Shown here one piece after another: positions 1 through 5,701 of a DNA stretch of 9,448 nucleotides; the first letter of the stretch is position 1; every line of letters begins with the position of its first letter. The notes under the pieces were generated by a model. The model worked only from the letters and a program-made list of their open reading frames with translations, ran no database searches and was not told the DNA's origin. The stretch is from Clostridiaceae bacterium. GTDB taxonomy: Bacteria; Bacillota; Clostridia; Saccharofermentanales; UBA5734. The position numbers and the translations under genes were made by a program. Location of the stretch: contig JAAYPL010000135.1 in NCBI GenBank assembly GCA_012519875.1, positions 1 to 9,448 on the forward strand, written 5' to 3'.

Positions 1-265
1 CACCGTCCTGACCATGGTCAAGAACCTTGACGATATTCGGATGATCAAGACTGGATGCCGCCCGGGCTTCCGTGTCAAAACGCTTGATAAATTCCTGATC
101 GTTGCTCAGCTCGGCCTTCATAACTTTAATTGCCACAGAACCGCCGTTTTGCTGATCTTTCGCCAAGTAAACCATGGCCATGCCGCCCTGCCCGATCAGT
201 TTGACAATCTCATATCGGTCGCCAAGTAAAGTACCGGCGGCCAAATGATGTCTGTTTGAAATCAT
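1..265 (-). CDS. prkC: PrkC-type Ser/Thr protein kinase, N-terminal part (runs off the window)
   Basis: The first 88 codons of a eukaryotic-type (Hanks) Ser/Thr kinase are present; the rest lies beyond base 1. The glycine-rich ATP loop GQGGMAMV is at about residues 25-32. It is followed by VAIKVMK with the ATP-anchoring lysine at 47, the helix C glutamate probably at 66 (DTEARAA), and HPNIVKVLDHG at 75-85, all typical of the PrkC/PknB family. Family members are membrane proteins with an inside kinase domain and outside PASTA repeats that sense cell-wall fragments; that part is not visible here, so PASTA repeats are assumed. The ATG at 265 is well supported: a GGAGG sits 7 bases upstream and the protein begins just before the kinase fold (GDRYEIVKLIG). 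It follows stp by 29 bases, the usual cognate phosphatase-kinase pair. Confidence 0.93.
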   Translation of the reverse strand, partial: MISNRHHLAAGTLLGDRYEIVKLIGQGGMAMVYLAKDQQNGGSVAIKVMKAELSNDQEFIKRFDTEARAASSLDHPNIVKVLDHGQDG

Positions 266-272
266 TTGATAT

Positions 273-277
273 CCTCC
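273..277 (-). promoter_or_regulatory. Ribosome binding site of prkC
   Basis: A GGAGG core (TTGGAGGAT on the minus strand) lies 7 bases before the prkC ATG, within the 29-base gap after the stp stop codon. It is one of the best-matched and best-spaced Shine-Dalgarno sequences in the window and fixes the kinase start. It suggests that prkC is translated by its own initiation rather than by coupling to stp. Confidence 0.8.
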
Positions 278-294
278 AAGTAGCGTGTCATTTG

Positions 295-1041
295 CTATAA
301 ATACGCTGCCAAAACCGTAACATTGTCCTCGCCGCCTTCATCCAGCGCCAATTGAACGAGTTTGTTGGCCAGATCGACAGGATTCTTTTCTTTACGCATG
401 GCCGCCTTGATCTTTTCATAAGCGACCAGGCCGTGCAGTCCGTCACTGCACAAAAGCAGGCGATCACCCTTTCGGGATGGCAGAGAAGTTAAGTCGGGTT
501 GAATATATTCGGGGATTCCAAGGGCGCGGGTCAGAACATTGCGGCGCGGATAATCGGCACTTTCGTCAGGGGTCAGCGTACCGGCATCCAACATCTCCTG
601 CATCAGGGTGTGGTCTACGGTCAAACGCATCAATTCGCCCTCACGGAACAGGTACGCACGACAATCTCCGACATGAGCCAGAATGATCTGATCCTCCAGC
701 AAGACCGCCAAGAGCAGTGTCGTTCCCATACCCCGGTTGCTTTTTTCCTCCAGCGAACCGAGGTAGACCTTGACATTGGCTTTTTCCAGCAAATCCGATA
801 AAACATTGACCAAGCTCTCGGCAGAATGACCGGCGGCAAGTTCTTCGATCAGGCGGCTACGCGCATAGTGCACCGCGATTTCGCTGGCCAGTTCGCCACG
901 GTTGTGCCCCCCCATGCCATCGGCGAGAATCAGAGCACACGGCCTTGAACCGTCGTGATCAATAATGGCAAAGTTATCCTCGTTATTTGCACGAACCAGC
1001 CCGACATGGGTGGCGGCGCCGAACATCACGGATTCTCGCAT
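295..1041 (-). CDS. stp: PP2C-family Ser/Thr protein phosphatase (Stp/PrpC)
   Basis: This is a complete 248-residue PPM/PP2C metal-dependent phosphatase, the normal length for bacterial single-domain members. Visible motifs are VGLVRANNED (Arg17 for phosphate, Asp22), LADGMGGH (39-46, metal ligand Asp41), GMGTT (104-108), HVGDCRAY (123-130), LTRALG (170-175), LLCSDGL (196-202, Asp200) and GGEDNVTV (236-243, Asp239). The family is soluble, uses Mn2+ or Mg2+, and reverses phosphorylation by the PrkC kinase encoded next. Two starts are possible. The ATG at 1041 has an AAGGAG 12 bases upstream and overlaps rlmN by 16 bases. An ATG at 1026 (Met6) overlaps the rlmN TGA by one base (TGATG) but has little Shine-Dalgarno support. 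The fold begins near residue 8, so either gives a working protein. Confidence 0.95.
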   Translation of the reverse strand: MRESVMFGAATHVGLVRANNEDNFAIIDHDGSRPCALILADGMGGHNRGELASEIAVHYARSRLIEELAAGHSAESLVNVLSDLLEKANVKVYLGSLEEKSNRGMGTTLLLAVLLEDQIILAHVGDCRAYLFREGELMRLTVDHTLMQEMLDAGTLTPDESADYPRRNVLTRALGIPEYIQPDLTSLPSRKGDRLLLCSDGLHGLVAYEKIKAAMRKEKNPVDLANKLVQLALDEGGEDNVTVLAAYL

Positions 1042-2060
1042 GCTTCGATACGTCTCCTTAACTGGCCGCAGGCGGCCATAATATCGGACCCCAATTCCCT
1101 TCTCACGGTGGCATTAATGCCGGATCGGATCAGGCAATCCCAAAATTGCTGAACGACCTTCCGGCTGCTTTGCCGAAGATTGCTGCCATCAATTTCATTG
1201 GCCGGTATCAGGTTGACATGGCAGAGCATACCTTTGAGGCGAGCGGCCAGGGCTTTGGCATGCTCCGGCCGGTCGTTGACACCGCTGATCAGGGAATACT
1301 CGAAAGAGATTCGTCGGCCGGTTCTTTCAATGTGCCGTCGGCAGGCGGCCAAAAGGTCATCCATGCTGTATCGGCGGGCGATGGGCATTAGCTGCCGGCG
1401 AATTTCGTCATTAGGCGCATGAAGCGAAACAGAAAGCGTCACCGGCAAACCTTCATCTGTGAATTTTAGCATTTCAGGTACCAGACCGCAAGTTGATACG
1501 GAAATATGCCGCAGGCTGATATTCAAGCCGCCGGGATCATTGACCCGTTTGAGAAAGCTGATGAGATTGTCGTAGTTGTCCAGCGGTTCACCGATTCCCA
1601 TAATGACAACATGCCCGACGCGATCACCGCTGTCCCGGGCAATGGCCGCGACCTGGGCAAGCATGTCGCCATGGGAGAGGTTGCGGCCAAACCCGGCACC
1701 GGTTGAGGCGCAAAATACACACCCCATGCGGCAGCCGGCCTGCGAAGAGATGCAGACACTTTGTCCATGGCGATATTGCAAAAGGACGCTTTCGATGATA
1801 TTGCCATCGGGCAGACGAAAAATATATTTAGCAGTTCCATCAATTTGCGAAACCAGCTTGTTCTCCAACCGCAGCACATCAATGGTAAAAAAGTCCGCCA
1901 GACGATCCCGCAGATTTAAAGGCAGGTCACTCATTTCCGCCCAGTTGTTGATACCGCGCGGCAACCAAGCCGCGATCTGCTTGGCTCGATAGGACGGCAG
2001 TCTCTGCTCCTTGATCCATTGTTGCCAGTCTTCCGGTGTCATGTCGTAATAATTGCGCAT
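1026..2060 (-). CDS. rlmN: Dual-specificity RNA methyltransferase RlmN (23S rRNA A2503 / tRNA A37 C2-methylation)
   Basis: This 344-residue radical SAM enzyme matches RlmN over its whole length. An N-terminal accessory domain (about 1-95, with YRAKQIAAWL near 24-33) precedes the core. The core has the [4Fe-4S] motif CRMGCVFC (Cys110, Cys114, Cys117), MGIGEPLDNY for SAM binding and the LSVSLHAPNDEIR stretch. Cys103 (SVCISSQ) and Cys331 (IMAACGQL) align with the two mechanistic cysteines known in E. coli RlmN (Cys118 and Cys355), the second of which carries the methyl group. Both are needed for C2 methylation, so the protein looks intact, and the second argues against unrelated radical SAM enzymes. 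It methylates A2503 of 23S rRNA and A37 of some tRNAs. The start lies 3 bases after the rsmB stop, preceded by a weak AAGGG/AGG, so translational coupling is likely. Confidence 0.97.
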   Translation of the reverse strand: MRNYYDMTPEDWQQWIKEQRLPSYRAKQIAAWLPRGINNWAEMSDLPLNLRDRLADFFTIDVLRLENKLVSQIDGTAKYIFRLPDGNIIESVLLQYRHGQSVCISSQAGCRMGCVFCASTGAGFGRNLSHGDMLAQVAAIARDSGDRVGHVVIMGIGEPLDNYDNLISFLKRVNDPGGLNISLRHISVSTCGLVPEMLKFTDEGLPVTLSVSLHAPNDEIRRQLMPIARRYSMDDLLAACRRHIERTGRRISFEYSLISGVNDRPEHAKALAARLKGMLCHVNLIPANEIDGSNLRQSSRKVVQQFWDCLIRSGINATVRRELGSDIMAACGQLRRRIEACENP

Positions 2061-2063
2061 GGT

Positions 2064-3461
2064 TTAGCCTACCCTTCTGATCCGGGCAATGAAAAATCCA
2101 TCCAGACCATGACGGTGCGGCAGAAGCTGCACATAGCCCTCGGCGGCTGTCAGCTTTAAGTCAGGATGCCGGAGTAAATCTTGCGGCAGCCGGTCATCAA
2201 GAGACTCCAAAACAAACCTTGCCTTGTGTACGGCCAGGAACTTTTGCACACGATCAATGTTCTCAGCCGGATTGATGGTGCAGGTACTGTAAATCAAGGT
2301 GCCGCCTATTTTGAGAATCGTGGCCGCATAGTTAAGGATTGCCTCCTGCAGCGGATAAAGACCGATCATTTTCTCATGGTTCATGGTCAGGCGGATCTCG
2401 GGTTTTCTGGCCAACAAGCCAAGACCGCTGCAAGGAACATCGGCCAGGACAAGGTCGGCACGGTCGGCCAAATCGGCAGGCATATCCGATCCGGTCGCAT
2501 CGCCAGGATGGCAGGCGATCTTGGTTATGCCCAGGCGACCGGCATTTTCCGCAACCAGCCGCAGCCGTTCCGGATGTTTGTCGACGGCCAGGATAGAAGC
2601 CTTGTCCCCTGTAATCTCTGCCAGATGACAGGTTTTGCCGCCCGGAGCCGCGCACAGATCGATGATGGTCTGTCCCGGTTCCGGTGCGGCAGCATGCCCC
2701 ACCAGCATCGCAGCTTCATCCTGAATGGTCAGTCGGCCGTGTTGCCATGCCGGCAGGCCGCGGACCGAGGTTCCGCCAAGAGACAGGCTGATGGCTTCCG
2801 GACAATAACGACCCTTTGTCGGCGCATAGCCATCGGCATCCAGTTCGGCACACACCTGCTCCGGCGTTGCGCGCAAGACATTGACGCGGGCGGACACTTG
2901 GGTCTGATCCCGCAGAAAAGCCCGAGCCATTAACTCTGCTTCCGCAGCTCCATACCACTTGCGCAGGCAGCCGAAAATCTCCGGGGACAGGCTGGTCAAA
3001 ATCGGCATGTTTTTCTCCGGTAAAGCCGGTTTTTCCCGGCTTAAACGACGGAGAACGGCATTGACAAAAGACCCCGCGCCGGGATTGACCAAATTTGTCG
3101 CCAAGCGGACGGATTCATCAACAGCCGCTCTCGCGGGAATGCTGTCAGACCAGTACAGTTGCCAGACACCCATGCGCAGGATGGTTCTGGTCCAGGGATC
3201 CAATGAAGATAAATCCCTGTGACTGGCCTTTGCCAACAGCCAATCAACAGTAAAAATACGGCTGAGAGTACCATAAATCAACGCCGACGCAAATCCACGG
3301 TCCCGTGCGTCCATGTCCCGTCGATCCAGATGGCGGATGGCGTGAATGTTGGAAAATGCGCCTCGTTCCAGAACATCATGCAAAACCCGCACAGCCGCCG
3401 TTCGGGCAGCATCGGGGGCTCGTCCGGCGGGCTTACCTGCGGTCACTGCGGCCTCGTGCAA
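2064..3461 (-). CDS. rsmB: 16S rRNA (cytosine-967-C5)-methyltransferase RsmB
   Basis: The protein has 465 codons from the longest plausible start, close to the usual 430-460. A NusB-like RNA-binding domain (about 18-140, with TAAVRVLHDVL, YGTLSR and ILRMGVWQL) is joined to a Rossmann-type m5C methyltransferase. That part shows the SAM loop DLCAAPGGKT (268-277), DVPCSGLG (Cys344, release of product), STCT (Cys394, attacking nucleophile) and the terminal DGFFIARI. Both cysteines of the RNA m5C mechanism are present. In the family it methylates C967 of 16S rRNA during small-subunit assembly. The start is uncertain. A TTG at 3461 gives a 29-base overlap with the preceding gene but has no good ribosome site. 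A GTG at 3446 has a GAGG 5 bases upstream and would remove five residues. The NusB similarity begins after residue 18, so homology does not decide. Confidence 0.95.
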   Translation of the reverse strand: MHEAAVTAGKPAGRAPDAARTAAVRVLHDVLERGAFSNIHAIRHLDRRDMDARDRGFASALIYGTLSRIFTVDWLLAKASHRDLSSLDPWTRTILRMGVWQLYWSDSIPARAAVDESVRLATNLVNPGAGSFVNAVLRRLSREKPALPEKNMPILTSLSPEIFGCLRKWYGAAEAELMARAFLRDQTQVSARVNVLRATPEQVCAELDADGYAPTKGRYCPEAISLSLGGTSVRGLPAWQHGRLTIQDEAAMLVGHAAAPEPGQTIIDLCAAPGGKTCHLAEITGDKASILAVDKHPERLRLVAENAGRLGITKIACHPGDATGSDMPADLADRADLVLADVPCSGLGLLARKPEIRLTMNHEKMIGLYPLQEAILNYAATILKIGGTLIYSTCTINPAENIDRVQKFLAVHKARFVLESLDDRLPQDLLRHPDLKLTAAEGYVQLLPHRHGLDGFFIARIRRVG

Positions 3462-4170
3462 GTAAAATCAAGCGCAACAGGCTGGCAAAGGATAACAACG
3501 CCGAGGCAACATATGTCATGGCGGCCGCGCGCAGGACGCGCCGGGCTCCGGTCAGCTCATCGGCGGTCAACATCTCCTGGTCCTCCAGCACCCGGATGGC
3601 ACGCCGGCTGGCATCAAACTCAACCGGCAACGTCACAAGATAAAACAGAACCGCCGCGGAAAAAAGGACAATACCGATGTCGGTCAGCACGCTGATCTGC
3701 AAGATCAGGCCAAACACCGCCAGATAGGGGCCGACTGTAGAGCCGATCCGGGCAACAGGCAGCAAAGTGCCTCGCAGACTGTTGGCCCAGAATCCCTCGC
3801 TGTGCTGAATCGCATGGCCGGCCTCATGAGCCGCCACCCCGATGGCGGCAATAGACGAGCTGTCATAGGTGGCTTCCGACAGGCGCAGTCTTTGCGCCCT
3901 TGGGTCATAATGATCCGTAAGGTTGCCGGCCACCCGCTCGATCACAACATTGGTCAGTCCGTTTTGATTCAAAATTTTACGGGCGGCGGACTGGCCGGTG
4001 TGGCCGGAATCGGCAATCCAGCGATTAAACTGATCGAAGGTCTTTCTCACCGATATTGAGGCCAGAAGACTGATCAGCATAGCCGGAACAACCAGGATAA
4101 GATACCAGCTATCCAACCGGAAATAACCGTAATTATTCATCAAGCCGAGTAAAACCGCAGAAAAAGGCAT
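3433..4170 (-). CDS. yugP: YugP-type membrane zinc metallopeptidase (Zn_peptidase_2 family)
   Basis: This 245-residue integral membrane protein carries HEAGHAIQH at 115-123, giving zinc ligands His115 and His119 with catalytic Glu116. The stretch PVEFDASRRA around 182-191 is conserved in YugP and may supply a third ligand, Glu184. Hydrophobic segments at about 22-41, 147-162, 164-182 and 216-237 place it in the membrane, with the protease region between the first two. The family is annotated as putative neutral zinc metallopeptidase; substrates are not established, so a role in membrane-protein turnover is inference. The gene begins 6 bases after fmt. The ATG at 4170 has a GGAGGGG 10-11 bases upstream, inside the fmt end, and an AAGGAG only one base away, too close to act well. 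An internal ATG at 4140 lacks a ribosome site. HtpX is unlikely, because the sequence around EFDASRRA follows YugP. Confidence 0.88.
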   Translation of the reverse strand: MPFSAVLLGLMNNYGYFRLDSWYLILVVPAMLISLLASISVRKTFDQFNRWIADSGHTGQSAARKILNQNGLTNVVIERVAGNLTDHYDPRAQRLRLSEATYDSSSIAAIGVAAHEAGHAIQHSEGFWANSLRGTLLPVARIGSTVGPYLAVFGLILQISVLTDIGIVLFSAAVLFYLVTLPVEFDASRRAIRVLEDQEMLTADELTGARRVLRAAAMTYVASALLSFASLLRLILLARGRSDRR

Positions 4171-4176
4171 TCTCCT

Positions 4177-5127
4177 TCACCCCTCCATCATCTGACCCAA
4201 ACGGTAGTTGTGCGAACAATCCCGACATTGCATTTTCTTGCCGGAATCGGTTTGGATTTCCAAAAGGTCGATCACACCTTCCCCGCAAGCGACACTGATG
4301 GCATCACCTTGGCAATCACAGACCGTGCCCGGTTCCAGGCCGGCGGCGGCCGAAATAATATCGGGATCCGTGCAAACACGGGCCTTGTGGATTTTAATTC
4401 TTTTCTTGCCGCAATAGGTAAACGCGCCCGGCCAAGGATAAGTTCCCCGGATCAGATTATAAATGGTCCGAGCCGACTCATCCCAAACAATCCGGCCGGT
4501 TTCCCGCTTCAGCATGCGCGCCGTTGTCGCCAGGGTGTGATCCTGCGGCTGCGGCTCAAGCCGCCCCGAAACAAAATCATCAATGGTTTGTGGCAGCAGA
4601 TCGGCACCCAGTTGCGCGAGAAGCCGGCTGAGTTGATCGGCGTACATCTCCTCCGGAATATCAACGCGCTGCCGGGCGAGAATATCACCTGTGTCCATTC
4701 CTTCGTCCATAAGCATAATGGTTACGCCGGTCTCGGTGTCCCCGTTGATCAAGCACCATTGAATCGGAGCCGCGCCCCGGTAGGCCGGCAGCAAGGATGC
4801 ATGAATGTTGAGGCTCCCCAGTTTCGGGATCGCCAGAATATCAGCCGGCAGGATACGTCCATAGGCCGCTGTTACAATCAGGTCGGGTGACAGGACCCTG
4901 ATCTGATCGGCAAATGCTTTTGACCGTATGTTTTCCGGTTGGAGTAATGGCAGGCCGCGGGCTTCAGCCAACCGGCCGACCGGAGGTACGGTTAAATGAA
5001 GGTTTCGTCCCCGGGGACGGTCCGGCTGGCTAACAACTCCAACAATCGGGAAAGCCTCATCGAGCAGGCGTTGCAGCGCCGGAACAGCAAAGTCCGGTGT
5101 CCCCATAAAAAGTACTCGCGGCCTCAT
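4177..5127 (-). CDS. fmt: Methionyl-tRNA formyltransferase
   Basis: The protein is full length at 316 residues. It transfers formyl from 10-formyltetrahydrofolate to initiator Met-tRNA in the cytoplasm. The N-terminal formyltransferase domain begins MGTPDFAVPAL and contains SQPDRPRGR (33-41), LNIHASLLPAYRGAAPIQW (106-124) and GVTIMLMDEGMDTGD (134-148). Asn107, His109 and Asp145 align with the catalytic triad Asn108, His110 and Asp146 of E. coli Fmt. The C-terminal tRNA-binding OB domain starts after RGTYPWPGA (227-235). This domain is rich in cysteine (239, 252, 270, 272, 281, 301, 304) and ends in a CRDCSH stretch where better-known relatives have a non-cysteine sequence. The ATG overlaps the def stop as ATGA, implying translational coupling; an AAGGAG lies 13 bases upstream. 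Confidence 0.97.
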   Translation of the reverse strand: MRPRVLFMGTPDFAVPALQRLLDEAFPIVGVVSQPDRPRGRNLHLTVPPVGRLAEARGLPLLQPENIRSKAFADQIRVLSPDLIVTAAYGRILPADILAIPKLGSLNIHASLLPAYRGAAPIQWCLINGDTETGVTIMLMDEGMDTGDILARQRVDIPEEMYADQLSRLLAQLGADLLPQTIDDFVSGRLEPQPQDHTLATTARMLKRETGRIVWDESARTIYNLIRGTYPWPGAFTYCGKKRIKIHKARVCTDPDIISAAAGLEPGTVCDCQGDAISVACGEGVIDLLEIQTDSGKKMQCRDCSHNYRLGQMMEG

Positions 5128-5585
5128 TCTGACAACAGCTCTCCTTCTACTTTGTCCACGAACAATACACCGTCCAAGTGGTCGGTTTCATGACAGATGC
5201 AAACCGCCAGATATCCTTCGGCCTCCAGCGTATAAGGCTTTCCCTGACGGTCCAGTGCCGTCAAAGTGATTTTCTGCGGCCGCTCGACCTCGCCCCATTT
5301 CCCGGGAACCGAGAGACAGCCCTCAACGCCGCGCTGGACGCCGTCCGCGGATATAATCCGGGGATTGACGGCCACCAGCGGTTCTGAGCCATCTTTTATA
5401 TCGGCGACAAACAGCCGGCGCAGAACGCCAACCTGCGGCGCGGCCAGTCCGACACCGTTGTTGGCATACATGGTCTCGAGCATGTCGTCGACCAGCTCCT
5501 GGATTCGCGGGGTGACCTCCGTAATTTCCCGGCTTTTTTTGCGGAGCGTTTCATCCCCGTCTTTGATGATTTGTCGTAGTGCCAT
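5124..5585 (-). CDS. def: Peptide deformylase
   Basis: At 153 residues this is a compact metal-dependent peptide deformylase. It removes the formyl group from the N-terminal methionine of nascent proteins at the ribosome exit. All three family motifs are intact: GVGLAAPQVG (44-53), EGCLSVPG (88-95, metal ligand Cys90) and HETDHLDG (132-139, ligands His132 and His136, catalytic Glu133). No long insertion of the kind seen in many Bacillus/Staphylococcus type 2 enzymes is present, so it resembles the short type 1 or clostridial form. The ATG at 5585 has an AAAGGA about 10 bases upstream and is the first gene after an extended -10 promoter. The four-base overlap with fmt pairs the enzyme that adds the formyl group with the one that removes it. 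Confidence 0.97.
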   Translation of the reverse strand: MALRQIIKDGDETLRKKSREITEVTPRIQELVDDMLETMYANNGVGLAAPQVGVLRRLFVADIKDGSEPLVAVNPRIISADGVQRGVEGCLSVPGKWGEVERPQKITLTALDRQGKPYTLEAEGYLAVCICHETDHLDGVLFVDKVEGELLSE

Positions 5586-5595
5586 CCAGCTCTGA

Positions 5596-5601
5596 TCCTT
5601 T
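5596..5601 (-). promoter_or_regulatory. Ribosome binding site of def
   Basis: AAAGGA on the minus strand lies 10 bases before the def ATG. It is a moderate Shine-Dalgarno match and supports the start at 5585, where the protein begins with the normal family N-terminus (ALRQIIKDGDETLRKKS). Confidence 0.6.
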
Positions 5602-5646
5602 CAGCCTTGAACCGGTTATCAATCGGCGGCTTGCTTTCCGACAGGT

Positions 5647-5655
5647 ATTATATCA
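5647..5655 (-). promoter_or_regulatory. Extended -10 promoter (TGATATAAT) upstream of def
   Basis: On the minus strand TGATATAAT reads as a perfect TGn-TATAAT extended -10 element for the housekeeping sigma factor. At 17-base spacing the -35 position (GGAATT) matches TTGACA poorly, which extended -10 promoters tolerate. Transcription would start near base 5640, about 55 bases before the def ATG. It lies in the only real gap of the gene string, which makes a chance match less likely than for similar hexamers inside genes. Confidence 0.6.
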
Positions 5656-5701
5656 GATTCATGATGAAAATTCCGTTAAACTTGCTACGGATCATTGGCC
5701 T

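Larger units (their letters stand above)
5586..5701 (-). other. priA-def intergenic region, likely promoter and def leader
   Basis: This is the only gap over 30 bases in the window. It is more AT-rich than the flanking genes in its half nearest priA. It contains an extended -10 promoter at 5647-5655, then about 55 bases of presumed untranslated leader with an AACCGGTT palindrome (5610-5617) and the def ribosome site (AAAGGA, 5596-5601). A short hairpin (TCCGT/ACGGA with a 10-base loop, followed by ATTTT) sits just after the priA stop but is too weak to call a terminator. No small open frame with a credible ribosome site was seen. Confidence 0.6.

Noticed and set aside
2181..2933. Long plus-strand open frame of 250 codons opposite rsmB
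   Set aside because: It lies wholly within rsmB, which has clear catalytic motifs. The translation shows no recognisable domain, and there is no ribosome site or promoter. It is the complement of GC-rich coding DNA.
3023..3042. AAGCCGG/CCGGCTT hairpin with a T-rich loop, resembling a terminator
   Set aside because: It is inside rsmB coding sequence. The T-run is in the loop, not after the stem, and on the transcribed strand no U-tract follows.
4456..4464. TATAAT hexamer on the minus strand inside fmt
   Set aside because: It has no TG extension and no -35-like sequence at 16-18 bases, and it falls in conserved coding sequence (IYNLIRG).
4210..4890. Plus-strand open frame of 226 codons opposite fmt
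   Set aside because: It is entirely antisense to fmt, has no family motif or low-complexity-free core of its own, and does not fit the all-minus layout.
5673..5698. Possible terminator after priA (TCCGT/ACGGA stem, then ATTTT)
   Set aside because: The stem is only five bases with a ten-base loop and the T-run is short, too weak to call.
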